Assembly: GCF_048544455.1 (NCBI RefSeq)
Contig: NC_133538.1
Coordinates: forward strand, 449,823,311-449,887,310
Origin: Silene latifolia
Lineage: Eukaryota; Streptophyta; Magnoliopsida; Caryophyllales; Caryophyllaceae
DNA: 64,000 bases
Direction: 5' to 3'
Positions 47,740 to 58,943 of the stretch are shown here, piece after piece (position 1 is the stretch's first letter; each line of letters opens with the position of its first letter). Made by a program: the position numbers and the translations under genes. Below the pieces are notes generated by a model. It saw only the letters and a program-made list of their open reading frames with translations. It made no database searches and was not told the origin of the DNA.

Positions 47740-47907
47740 ATAAGTCCGTTAATCAGTCAATTAAACAATTGCAACATGATTTTCCCAAATTTAAAAAAAA
47801 ATTCGAAACCCTAGCCCTAATTAAGATCGAAAACGATCAATTAAACAACAAGAATCAAAGGGAAAGACTTACTTGATTGATTACCCACCGAAAGAGGAAC
47901 GAGGACA

Positions 47908-48113
47908 TTCTGCTCTAAATCTCCATCTCCTCAAAATGCATGCTAAGAGGAACGAAAAAGGTACGATATCGCTACTCTAAGGTCTATTCCTGAAAATGAG
48001 ACAAAACGAACCAAAGTAGCCAATTTGGGGAATTTTGCAATACAAAGCATTGAAAATGATACAAAAATGCGTGCAATAAAAGGCTAAAAAGACTATATAA
48101 ATTGCACGTATCA
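47908..48113 (-). repeat. 5' LTR remnant of Athila env element
   Basis: About 206 bp matching 44080-44288 and ending CGTATCA at the AGTAA duplication. In the element direction it is the start of the 5' LTR. Confidence 0.85.
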
Positions 48114-48118
48114 AGTAA

Positions 48119-49283
48119 CACCATGGTGATCCTCAATAAGAAAAACCTTGTTTTTAGCACTTCTCCCTTTCAACAGACTATGAAAATATCTTGTATTATT
48201 ATCACCCTGATTAACCCAAGTGGCTTTAGTTTTTTGAAGATAGAAGCTATAACAGGCAGACTGCAAGTTTATGTATACACCAGCAACTTCTTTTTCCTTA
48301 CTTATCAGAGAAGCATCAGTAGGATCCAATTTTAACTGATCCTGTATAGCATCTAAAATTTTCCAAGCATGAGCAGCACTATTCTCAATATCTGCAAATA
48401 GCTGCTGATTGAGAGCTTTAAGTGGCTTCTTGAGTGCCTTAAGCTTCATAACCACTCTAAACATTTTAGTACCAGGCCAGTAAGTATTCCAATGAGTTTG
48501 AATACAAGGAATGAAATCAGGAACCTGGCTCCACATATTATAATATTTAAAACTCCTCCTTCCTTTCACATGAGAGTTAACATCTTGAACCACACATGGA
48601 GAGTGATCAAAAATACCTTCATTATAGAAATGAGCATAAGAGGTTCCCCTAGCTTGAATCCATTCAACATTAATTAGGACTCTATCTAATCTAGAATAAT
48701 CTTTGGTCTAAGGATCTTATTTATTATTCCAAGTATAGAAGGAACCAGCAGCAGGACTATCAAACAGTTGGCAATGATCAAGATAGTCCTGAAAATCAGA
48801 AATTTCTTTCTCAGTTGTGTGACCACCAAGTCTCTCAGCAGGACATAAAACACAGTTGAAATCCCCACAAAGCATCCAAGGCCCCCGAATAGTGCTAGAG
48901 ATACCATTCAAAGTAGTCCAAAGATCCTTCCTTTCACCAGTGTCATTAAAAGCATAGACCATAGTACAGTAAAAATAGAACTGAGTACTAATTTCAATTA
49001 TTTCCATGTGAATAAGCTGTGCAGTATAATACATAAACTGAACATGAAAGATAGTGGGATTCCACAGCACCCAAATTCTACCTCCAGGATGGTAGGAAGT
49101 ATTAGTAGATAAGGACCAACCATCACACATATTTAACCTTACAGAATTTAGAGACAAAGGTTTTACCTTTGTCTCGAGGAGACCAAATAAACCCACCTGA
49201 TGAGAATGTAGGAACCATTTGATTTGTTTTTGCTTAGCTGGGTAATTCAGTCCCTTAATGTTCCAAAATCCAAGGCTATACAT
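48119..49283 (-). pseudogene. LINE ORF2, endonuclease part
   Basis: This is the N-terminal part of ORF2 before the LTR-element insertion; it encodes the apurinic-type endonuclease that nicks the target. It starts at ATG 49283-49281 and overlaps the last 8 bases of ORF1. Visible: LGFWNIKGLN, FGLLETKVKP, MVYAFNDTGERKDLW, MLCGDFNCVL, DRVLINVEW and GIFDHSPC, then the linker toward RT ending at NKVFLIEDHHGVT, which lines up in frame with the HTDSAQIRNAFL segment at 33703. In-frame TAA and TAG stops lie within 48708-48720. Confidence 0.92.
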
Positions 49284-50509
49284 TACTCCCAGGAGGGAGT
49301 AACACACTACCACGTGTACCAACCCCAACCCTAGGCGACACATTAGGCAAAGCAGTGCCAATACCCAGCTTAGGTGTAGCAATATTGAGGGCATCCTGAA
49401 AAGTATATTGGCTAAGGGCGGTTTGAGATTTTCCTGCTCTGATTATCTCTTGTCTACTAAAAGTAATTGGAGGTCTGGCAGGAGTGTTAACCTGGGTATA
49501 AGTGCCATTTTTAGACCAAGTGACCTGAAGTTTGTGTTGAACCTCCTCAGGAGTTGTCACAATTGGAGTTTTAGGCACTAACACCACAGGGGGTACTGGT
49601 TTAGTTGGCTCAACATTCTGAGGCACAGGTTGTAACTTCTTACGGATCCACTTCTGAGAGGGAGGAGGAGGTTGGGTAGGCCCCTTAGACTTGGGTTTCC
49701 TACACTTAGTACCCTCATGACCAACTCCTCCACATTCAGTGCAAACAATGGGTCTCCATTCACACTCAACCCGAATTTTCACAATTTGACCCTTTTCATC
49801 TAGGAACTTAACCCATTCAACAATTTTGGCACTAAAGGGAACCTCAAGCAGAACACGGGCAAACCCTAAACGAGTCTTTTTCATTGTGGGTACATCACTA
49901 CGAATATATTTACCAACCAGGTCAGAGATTTCTGGGTAAGCATTTACCCCAAAACTTTAGTGGTAAATCCATTAACCTAACCCAAACAGGTACAGTTTTA
50001 ACATTATCCTTGGTAAATTCCACTTTCTCATTCCAACTCCTTACAATTAGAGGTTTGTTATCAAAAAGATAATGACCCTGTTTTAGAACAACATCCTTAC
50101 ACTGCTCATTCTGTAAATGAACCAAGAATATACCATTAGGGAGAAAGGATACCTTATCAATGGAAAAATTAGCCCATATGCGTCTGACAAAACCATCAAC
50201 AACTTCCACTGGAGGATTGGCTCCTAGAACAAAACAATAAATAGCAGATTTCCAATACTTCAGCTCCTCAACAACATCTTCTGCTGTAAACTGCAAGAAC
50301 TTCGTAGGATCCTCAGGAATACTTGCCAAGTTTTGTTTTTTCTTCCCCTGAACTATCCATTCTTCAGCATTCTCCTCAACCTCAACAGTCTCAAGGTCAA
50401 AAGGAGCAATGCCAACAACTTTATTCACATTCTTCTCTTTAAGATCCTCTGAAGGTGAAGGTCTAGTCTTTTTAGTAATAGGTTGAGTAGAAGACGATAA
50501 AGTAGACAT
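49276..50509 (-). pseudogene. LINE ORF1, DUF4283 and CCHC knuckle
   Basis: LINE ORF1 encodes the RNA-binding chaperone of the element. The start ATG at 50509 gives an acidic, low-complexity N-terminus, then a DUF4283 domain (FTAEDVVEELKYWKSAIYCF, VDGFVRRIWANFS, HYLFDNKPLIVRSW, VPVWVRLMDLPLKFW) and a zf-CCHC_4 knuckle (CTECGGVGHEGTKC) followed by a basic P-rich tail. This is the usual domain pair of plant L1 ORF1. A single-base frameshift around 49935 separates the two domains. The stop TAG at 49276-49278 overlaps the ORF2 start. Confidence 0.92.
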
Positions 50510-50795
50510 TTTTTTGGGTATTTTGGGTGATTTTAATAGCGGAGGATGGTTTAGACGAAGAAGCTCTCGTCATTATTTTGAAAACGGCGGAAGATTACCT
50601 AAAATTTAGAGCTCTCTCTCTCTAGAATCTCTCTCTTCATGTTCAATTTATTTGTATAATGACATAATATTGGCTTACGGAGAGCCTATGCCTTTTTTGT
50701 CTGAATTAATATAAAATAAAGATAAATTCAAAATCAATTATAGAATAAAAGAGGAAAAAAAACCACGACTAAAAGAAATCAATGTCCAAACATTA

Positions 50796-51178
50796 GACCA
50801 TCCCCAAGCAGAAGGTCGACTTAATCGGGTCACCAAATTTTTTTCTCTTAATCACACCTTATTATTCTTGACCCACCTTCACCCTCCCAAGCAAAAGGTC
50901 ATGACCCATGACTGTCCCAAGCATAAAGTCACCACTTTAGGTCACCACCCATTTTTTTGTTTACTAGGTCACGACCCATGACTGTCCCAAGCAATTAGAA
51001 GGTGACACTTACTAGGTCACCAAATTGACCTCCAATTAACCTCTTCTACTTCAAGGTCACCAATTGACCTCCAATTGACATCTTCTACTTCAAGGTCATG
51101 CTAATGTGGTACTTAATTATGGATTAGCATGACCCAACAAGGTCATGACCCTCTCCATGACCTTGCTTGGGCATTGTC
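50796..51178. mobile_element. Harbinger/Tourist-like MITE
   Basis: A 383-bp element with TTA target duplications (50793-50795 and 51179-51181) and ends GACCATCCCCAAGC / GCTTGGGCATTGTC, which match at 12 of 14 positions as inverted repeats. The interior has repeated GGTCATGACCCATGACTGTC and GGTCACCAATTGACCTCC words. There is no coding. TWA duplications point to PIF/Harbinger. Confidence 0.8.
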
Positions 51179-51479
51179 TTAGTTCAGGTGCTAGAAAATA
51201 ATAATGAGATTTAACTATTTTGTACACATACTATGTGGTCACATAAGCAATACTCCATACGTAACTTCTGGCAATAAGGGTCCAACATGCAAAAATATTA
51301 GAGCTTTCCTTCGTATATTTTAGTCTTACCATACTACCATTATACGAGCAATAATAGTCTATAAGTCGGGGTGAAAAAAAAAAGTCAAGTAGATAATATT
51401 ATGAATAGGGTTTGAGGACAATCTTAAATGAACAATGAAATAAAACGAGTCTCGAAAAAACCCCAAAAAATATCCTCTA

Positions 51480-53341
51480 TCGCCTTAGCTTTTTCCTCTC
51501 CTTTTCTCGCTGGCGGCCTCACCGCACCTCCTTAGGATGCCCCACCGCACCTCCTTAGGTCACCGGCGAGAGGTTTTTTCTCTCTTTCCTCTCTTTTGCG
51601 AGTCTTTCCCTCTTTTTATTTATCAAATCATTGGCTTCGAATGATCGTCTGATCGAATGATCAAAGGAACCACCTGATCCTTTGTTAATTAGTGATTTGG
51701 AGTTCTTTGTTTGGGGTTTTCTTGCTTTAGTTTGTTTCGACCATGTCTTCCGAGTCTAGTGTCGATTTTCTTCGATGTTTTTTTTTGTTCATGGTTGTAC
51801 TCAGTTAGTGGATGATGATGCTGATTTTCATAAAGCTCTTTCACAAGTGGATTTTCCCCCTCTATCTGAGATTAATGCCCTTAAAGACTTTGGTAATAAT
51901 CTTTTTAGATAGCATCAGTTTGATTTTGCGTTTTATCGTTACGGTAAGGCATGTCGCCTACTGTGTTCTACTCTCAATGACAATATCGATCATGATTTAC
52001 AATCGTCTATTATACTTGTTGTTTCTTTATGACTTAATTTAGCTGCTTGTGCTAATAAGTTTCTCGCGTTTGAAGGAGCTCTATCAATCTGTTCAATGGT
52101 TTTAAATTTCTTCCATCACAATGCTAAGGTTTTTTCAATTCTACTGTAACTCTTAGAGGTTTGAATAGATTTTCAGAGGCAAAGTGTGCTTTGGAGGCGG
52201 CTCGTTTGATAGAACCGCATAATAAGGATATTATTGGAGAGTTAGAGGAAGTTAAAAAATCTCTCGTCTTTAATCAAAATGCTCAGCGAGTTGTCATGGA
52301 TTGTTTAAATACAAGTGATATTCAACAAGGTGAAAAGTTAGTTTCTTTTCCCCGTATACAAGAAGTTGATGTGCTGCCAAATTCTGCAGCGGACGCTACA
52401 AGTTGCACATCAGTGAAGTCGGATTCTAGAACTGATATTGCATCGTCTTCAGATACTATGGTGTTGGATAGTACCGGTTGTGTTAGTAATGAAGTGTGTT
52501 GTAACTCTGGAATAAATGTCGATAAGGCTCCTTACTCCAATCAGGATCAAGGGGATGGGCTATTCACCTTCAAGAAACAAGGCAGAGGTCATTCCAACCT
52601 TAGGATCGACGCCAACTCTTATAAAAACTTGCTTGAAGGTAAGACAATTTATGTTCACCAGCAAAATCTTTTAACTACTATGTCAGTGCGTGTTCACAAC
52701 CTTCCTCAAAAGAAAACTTTGACGGGAACTACCCATGAAGAATTTTCAAGGGAAGCAGTGGTTCCTTCTTCCGGTCTTTCGGCTCAGAAGCATAATATGA
52801 TTTCAAGTCTTGCGATATCAGAAAATGTCGAGCAGTTGAACAAGGAGGCTATATTTCATATTAATAAGAAGAAACGTCTAACGTCCGATTCATATTCTTT
52901 TAGCAAGGTTTCCACGACTCAGATTGAATTTACGGCAGTTAAAGAGCATCTAAGCAAGAAATGTAGCTGCAAGGTGGAGCAGACCAATTATCGAGGTCAT
53001 ATGTCACGGCCTACTGGTTATTTGAAGAAACGATCTTTGGTTTCTGTCGAGCTTTTATCTTCTTTTTGGAGGTACACTAAAACGGTTGCAGAAGGCAAGG
53101 GGAATAAAAGAAAGGACGCTCACATGATTCAGTTTGATAACCTTTATCATCCACCAGTCAAAAAACGTCGTCTACCGTCTTCGTCTTATTCCTTTTATAG
53201 TTTTAACGAGGTTTCATGGGTTTCTAGTAGCTTAGGGCCCTTCAGTTCCCCTGTTTTCATACTCTAATTGGTTTTTGTACCAGAACGTTATGTAGTTTCC
53301 TTTTATGTTTTTAATAGTACACCGTTGTCTAAAAAAAAAAA
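51480..53341 (+). pseudogene. Intronless TPR-protein relic (processed pseudogene?)
   Basis: A degraded copy of a tetratricopeptide-repeat gene. The start ATG is at 51743 (MSSESSVDFL). The longest open part, 52161-53267, is about 368 residues. Three TPR-like helical pairs are visible: NALKDFGNNLFR..FDFAFYRYGKAC, LNLAACANKFLAFEGAL, and RFSEAKCALEAARLIEPHN. The C-terminal part is unassigned and basic (KKRRLPSSSYSF). A 5'-UTR-like leader, no introns, a 3' trailer and a terminal A tract (53331-53341) suggest reverse transcription of an mRNA, perhaps by a LINE. Stops lie at 51799-51801, 51908-51910 and 52031-52033, and the frame changes before 52161. Other members of the TPR family could equally be the parent. 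Confidence 0.65.
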
Positions 53342-54052
53342 GTTCGAGTCTTACCCTCTTCATTTGGTTTTGTCAAGGATCAAAAGGATGGTTATTAGAG
53401 TCAAATGCATAATTGGATAGTAGTTTGTTAGCTCTCATATGTTGTAAAGTTGAGATCATTTCTTTAAGTTGGGTTCATTTGTTATTTTAAGATTTGGTTT
53501 CGGTTTTAGTTAGCACTGCGACTACCATCTTAGCTCCACATATCCATAACGTGCTTTGGCACAAAAACGATTTCTATCCCTTTAACCCATTTGCCATCCT
53601 TATTGTCCATGATACATGTACTTTTGTCTGCATATGATGATTGCATATTAGTTGGGAAATCCCTATCACATTAGATTGCATGCATATTTCATAAGTTGAG
53701 TTAGTGTTTCTACTTCTTTCTATCTTCACATATAACTCACCCTATATACTTATGAGTGCATGAGTTAAATCCGCGAGAATCCGACTAATTTGTCTTGCAA
53801 GATCGAAAGGTATTTGGCATTTATCTATAGTATGGTGACTTGAGACTTGAGCTACATTTTCTATTTCCCGTACCTTTGAATTTGTTTTATTGGTACACTT
53901 TAGTCATTACTTTGTTACAGATATGGATGGTTTGGGATTTGTATGTGCATTAAACATTAGCTCTGAGTTGTTTATTCGCCATTTGTATGATTGCCTTATG
54001 TATTGTGTGATGCTTTACTTGAGGACAAGAAAAGAGATGGTTTGGGGGAGTT
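53342..54052 (+). other. 3' untranslated part of an Athila element
   Basis: Non-coding sequence that ends with a CTTG-AGGA-CAAG hairpin and the PPT GGTTTGGGGGAGTT directly before the LTR at 54053. It has no partner 5' half in the window, and its left border coincides with the poly(A) of the TPR relic. Confidence 0.6.
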
Positions 54053-55568
54053 TGATGAGTCATAATTATATACATATTTATGCCTCCTCTTAATTGCTTT
54101 TGATACGATTTCGTGCTAAATTATGTTAATTACATACCTTTTATGTTAGAATGTCGATACTTCCGCTTTTTGATGTTTAATGTAGGAATGATGCATTTGA
54201 GGAGCAAGGGAATGAAATGGGCATCGTAGAGTAGGCATGAAGGGACACACGAAGCATGGCACGAGAATCCATAAGAATGAAGGAAGAGAAGTTAAGAAGA
54301 AAACACGAAGAAAAGAGCTTCTTATTACTAGTGCCTTTTTTGAAGAGTTGTATCTCGAGTTTTACAACTGATATCCAAGTGATTCTAGCTCGGGGGTGCA
54401 AGCTTATCTTCTTAGCTTTCCAATGCTGCAAAAATTGCTTGTTTCTGACAAGTAACGAAGAAATGGCGGCCGCTTGAAGTTTAGTGCGCGAAGTAGGAAG
54501 TTGGTTCCTCGATCGAGTATAGTGAGGCTCGATCGAGGAACCAACCTAATCAATTAAAATTTGCAATGTCGAGAGTTGGGGTTCCTGAACTTTAGTGCCA
54601 CGATCGAGTATGACCAGGCTCGATTGAGGAAGTGGTGACTCGATCGAGTAGCCCTAGGCTCGATCGAGGAACCATTATTTTCTATAATTCCCGCAATTTT
54701 CCTTAACTCGGTTATGTTTTATTATAAATACCTAAACTCGTATCCTAGGTTAATTACGCTTTATTTTCTTTAGGTTTAGCATAGTTACTCTAAAAACTCT
54801 CTAAAATACTTAGTTTAGTTTAATTTTATTGTTCTTCCTTCCGGATCTAAACATTGCTACTTTACGGTATTGTTCTAATCTTTCAATAATTATAATTTCA
54901 ATTGCTTGTTCATCTTTCATGTCCTTAATTATGCCTTCTATTATTGTTATTGTTGCTATTATAATTAGTATGAGTAGTTAAACTTATCATCTAGGGTGAA
55001 AGGGGACCTAGGTTGTTAGAAAAGGGATTATTATGAATTGATTGTTAAATTGCTTTCTATTGTTGTTCAATTATTGTTTTACCTCTAATTAGTTGATTAC
55101 TGATCAGAATTGATTAATTAGTATCGCATAAACTAGGATTATCACCGACAGGGTTAAGACTAGTATAGGCCACGATAATTGAATTAGACCGACTTAATGA
55201 TAGCGATTACATGTTAAGTTAGATCTAAAAAGACATATTAGAATCGACTGATCATATGACTTTCAACAATATAAATTGCTCAATAATCTATGAATTAAAT
55301 CCTACCCTTTAATGACTACCTAGTGAACTCGAATCCCTAGACTCTTTAATATTATTGTTATTCATCCTTATTTTACATTGCAATTAGCTGTTAGAAATCG
55401 AATCAAACAAACCCCCATAATTGGTTACCTTAAGACACTCTAAACATCAACAAGCTAGATAATCATCGCCTCCCTATGGATTCAACCCTGACTTACCGCT
55501 AGCTATCTTGTTAGTAGTAGTATAGGATTTATTTTAACTAAGGCAAACGACTGAAAATAACCTTATCA
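54053..55568 (+). repeat. Athila-like 3' LTR
   Basis: A 1516-bp LTR starting TGATGAGTCA and ending CCTTATCA. The preceding PPT shows it is a 3' LTR on the plus strand. CGATCG boxes occur at 54510/54530, 54601/54621 (second one CGATTG) and 54641/54661, all spaced 20 bp. Confidence 0.8.
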
Positions 55569-55589
55569 TGTACATATTATATGTAATGC

Positions 55590-57159
55590 TGATAAGTGCA
55601 TATTTTATACATTTTAACCCCCTATATTAGCTTGATTTTACATGTCTTTAGCACTTATCTTGAGTGTTTTATAGCTAATGTGTGCATTTCTAGTTGTTTT
55701 GGATACTTTGACATATTTTGTAGAGAATAAGCTTTTTGGAGCTAAAATAACTACAAAGTACTAGAAATTGCAAGCTAAGAGGAAAGAAGACCAAATGGAC
55801 TAAGGATTGGATGTTGCATGGACTTTGTGCCTCAAGTTGCATGGATTTTTGCATGAGAATTTGTTAGATCAATTAGCAAAATACAAATGAGATCAAACAT
55901 CCAAGTCAAGCCTAAAATTGCAAGTCAAAAGTCAAGGGGAAAGCATGGGATTCCAAAAGATCTTAAGATGCCAAATGCAAGCATTAACCGGGTGATTAAT
56001 CGCACATTTAATCACCCACATAGGATTCTCCAAGGAATTAAGAGAGGAATTAAGGCAAAATACTGAGGAACACACGGCCCCGATCGGGGTTGGCGGCCCC
56101 GATCGGGGTTGCATGCCCTATGGTTTCTTTTGTTTCCTTATCCTCTCCTATAAATAGGAGAGGTATTCCTAGGTTTTAGGCATCAAAGTTTACGTCCAAG
56201 CTTACTACAATAAGCCTCAAGCATTATAAGTTTTCTCTCATTAGTTTTCATTTCAAGTTTAAGTTGTTTAAGCATTCTTTAGTTAATCTTTCAACAATTT
56301 GTATTTCAAGAGATTCTCAAGCATTTGTTATTCAATCTTTTGGTTATTAGTTGTTTGTTCTTCCATACAAGTCCTCCTTTATAAGGTATTTCTTATTACA
56401 AGTTTACAATTTACATCATTGCTTTAGTTATCACATAGTTATTATAATCAAATATTTCATATTTACTTTAGCTTTGTTCTTTTCGTATGTTATATCACCT
56501 AATTTGTATAATTCATATAACCATGTTCAACATTCCTTACAATTTAGTTTATATTTTACATCTTAGTATGAGTAGCTAAATTCTCTAGTCTAAAGGCTAG
56601 GGGAGCCATGCAAAATCAAACATATAATATGATTAAATAAAGTTCATAATAATATTGATCAATTGCTCCCATCACATGTTTGCTTTGTTACGCTTAATCT
56701 TTGATTATCGGCCGTAGTCGTAGATTAAAACTTGTTAATTCGTTCTAAAGTCGAGAGGCACAGAATTGAATTAGACTAAGCATGTGTGGTAAGACGACCT
56801 AGTCATGGACGAGAGTTTTTCTAGGACCCGGTCTATGGTTGATACTAATACCGTAAGGTGGGTATCTTTAAGCATAAGTAATTGACAAGATTATTAGTAT
56901 CAAGTTTATCATGTTCATATGTTTACCTTTTCATGAGTGACCCGAACCCTTTAGACTATCTTTTATCATATTATTTACATTGCAATTTCCATTAATCATC
57001 AAACCAAACAAACCAAACCCAAATCGTAATCGACCTTGATAAAAATCTACCCATAGCAATTCACGAAGTAATTCCCGTTTCCTTGTGTTCGACCCCTATT
57101 ACTACATTAATTTGTGTCTAGGGAAATTATCTTTGCATAGGTATGCGATAAGCCTATCA
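55590..57159 (+). repeat. 5' LTR of Athila element
   Basis: A 1570-bp LTR starting TGATAAGTGCA and ending GCCTATCA. CCCCGATCGGGG boxes occur at 56081 and 56100, spaced 19 bp. The motif returns in the pol-env spacer at 63142/63161 with the same spacing. Confidence 0.9.
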
Positions 57160-57164
57160 AATTT

Positions 57165-57182
57165 TGGCGCCGTTGCCGGGGA
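57165..57182 (+). other. Primer-binding site, tRNA-Asp type
   Basis: TGGCGCCGTTGCCGGGGA lies five bases after the LTR end, identical to the site in the element at 9238-19154. Confidence 0.95.
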
Positions 57183-57294
57183 AACTGTTTTATTGCTTTT
57201 TGAATTGTCGATTTTTATCTTGTTTTCCTTTGTCTTGGGGAACACTTGTCCTTTGAGACCGTTACTTATCGCTTCTCTAGAAATTTTTGTTTTA

Positions 57295-58900
57295 TGCCCA
57301 GGTCCTCTCGTAGTGGAGAATTGCTTTCACCGGATTCCGATCCCGAGAAAACATTTAGGAGAAGACGACGTTTGTGGAGGGAAGTGAAAGAAGCCACTTC
57401 TCCCGTACAAGTTGAAAGTGCTAGAAAGTCTTACTTAGACGATTTAGAAGCCCTTGAAGAGGAGGAGGTTTCAAGTTAATCATCTCCAGATGGTGAAACT
57501 TTCCGATCACTCAAAGCCCACCGCGGCCATGCTTCCGGCCGGAATCACAACCACTCAAATCACCGCGCCGGACTTCGAGATCAAACCGGCTTTCATTAGC
57601 CTTGTGGAGAGGAAGCAATTTGGAGGAAGTCCTTCGGAGGATCCCAATTTGCATGTGCAAAACTTTTGTGACTATTGCTCCATGATCCGTCAAACGGGCG
57701 TCACCCAAGCTCAAATAAGGGAAATAATTTTCCCTTTCTCATTGAAGGACAAGGCCAAGCTTTGGATCAATAGCCTTGACCGCACCGCCATGGGAATCAC
57801 CAATTGGGAGACTTTGGCTCTTGCTTTCTATCAAAAGTTTTTCCCACCGGAGAAAACTCAAACTTTGAGGAGCCAAATCACCGGATTTCGTCAACAAGCT
57901 CTTGAGAGCTTATATGAGGCTTGGGAGAGGTACAAAGAGCTTCAAAGGCAATGCCCACATCATGGGCTAGATGATTGGTTTCTAGCAATAACATTCTACA
58001 ATGGATGTTGTGCCGAGTCCCGAAGGATTCTTGATTCCGCCAACAATGGGCGGTTTGATCAAATTGACACCGACCTTGCTCATGCCACGATCGAATCTAT
58101 GGCGGTCCATGATGCCCAATATGTAAATTCCCGAGTTGTGCCATCTAAAGGTAACGGAGAATCCTCTAACAACTCTGTTTTGCTAGCTCAAATTACTTTG
58201 CTCCAACAACAATTGGCGGAAAGGGATGCTAGAGATTCCATTCAACAAGTCAATGCCATGTCTTCAACGAGCCAAATCGTTGTGTGTGAAGGTTGCGGAG
58301 GTGCGGGTCACTATGCCGCTCATTGCCAAGCTCCCATTGAAGAGGTAAATGCCTTTTTAGCTTTAAGACAAAATGCACAAAATGCTTATCCACCGGGTAC
58401 ATTCTCAAACACATATAACCCAAATTCAAGATTAAACCCGAATATGTCTTATAGAAGCAACAATGTGCTAAATCCTCAACCACAACCCCCACCACAACAA
58501 AATGCCTATGTCCCTCAATAACAAAAATATATCCCTCCACCGGGGTATCAAAATCAACAAAGGCCCCCACAAAAAAATTTCCAACAAACTCAACCTCCAC
58601 AACAAAATGCCCAACAAAATAACCAAGAGAGGGGTAAGCTTGAGGGCTTAATAATCCGTATGCAAAAGGAATTGTTGACTCAAATCCAAAAGAATGAGCA
58701 AGCTCAAAATGCCGCAATCAAAATGTTGGAGCAACAAATGGCTCAATTGGCCTCATCTAGCTCCTCAAGGAAATCGGGTCAACTACCCCCTCAAGGTGAG
58801 CAACCACATGCTACCCTTAATGCTATCTCCTTAAGAAGTGGTACGAAATATGATGGGCCATCCATGCCCAAAGATGATGAGGAGGTACTTGTTGAGTTGG
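57295..58900 (+). pseudogene. Athila gag
   Basis: This encodes the capsid/nucleocapsid polyprotein that packages element RNA. Visible: an MPRSSRSGELLSPDSD leader with basic RRRRRLWRE, then the capsid-like domain (KPAFISLVERKQFGG, REIIFPFSLKDKAKLWI, FYQKFFPPEKTQTLRSQI, LYEAWERYKELQRQCPHHG) and a CEGCGGAGHYAAHC zinc knuckle at about 58283-58330, followed by a Q/N/P-rich stretch and a coiled-coil-like QKNEQAQNAAIKMLEQQM. The order matches gag of plant Ty3 elements. It is broken, together with pol. Confidence 0.92.
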
Positions 58901-58943
58901 AGGTCTCTCCAAATGATAAGGAAATTGAAGAAATTCCCAAGAA

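Larger units (their letters stand above)
33709..48113 (-). mobile_element. Athila-type LTR element with env-like ORF
   Basis: A minus-strand Athila-lineage element with a perfect AGTAA target duplication (33704-33708 and 48114-48118) inside LINE ORF2. Parts seen: a full 3' LTR (33709-44288, itself split by the LARD), a 3' untranslated region, an ATHILA ORF-1/env-like coding region (45980-47739), and only the terminal part of the 5' LTR (about 47908-48113). Gag and pol are not present. It is broken; few parts of the family's usual layout remain. Its LTR family is the same as the solo LTR at 17628-19034. Confidence 0.88.
31386..50657 (-). mobile_element. L1-type LINE, split by LTR element
   Basis: A full-length-looking plant L1-clade LINE on the minus strand: 5' UTR from 50657, ORF1 (50509-49276), ORF2 (49283 onward), and a 26-base poly(A) tail (T run 31387-31412). 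Target duplications of 14 bp differ by one base: AATGACATAATACT at 31372-31385 and AATGACATAATATT at 50658-50671. The 14.4-kb insertion at 33709-48113 interrupts ORF2. Without it the LINE is about 4.9 kb. It is inactive: ORF1 has a frameshift, and ORF2 has stops and frame changes. Confidence 0.93.

Noticed and set aside
51446-53353. CGAGTCT on both sides of the TPR relic as a target duplication
   Set aside because: It is only 7 bp and does not directly abut the poly(A) tract on the right; chance is likely.
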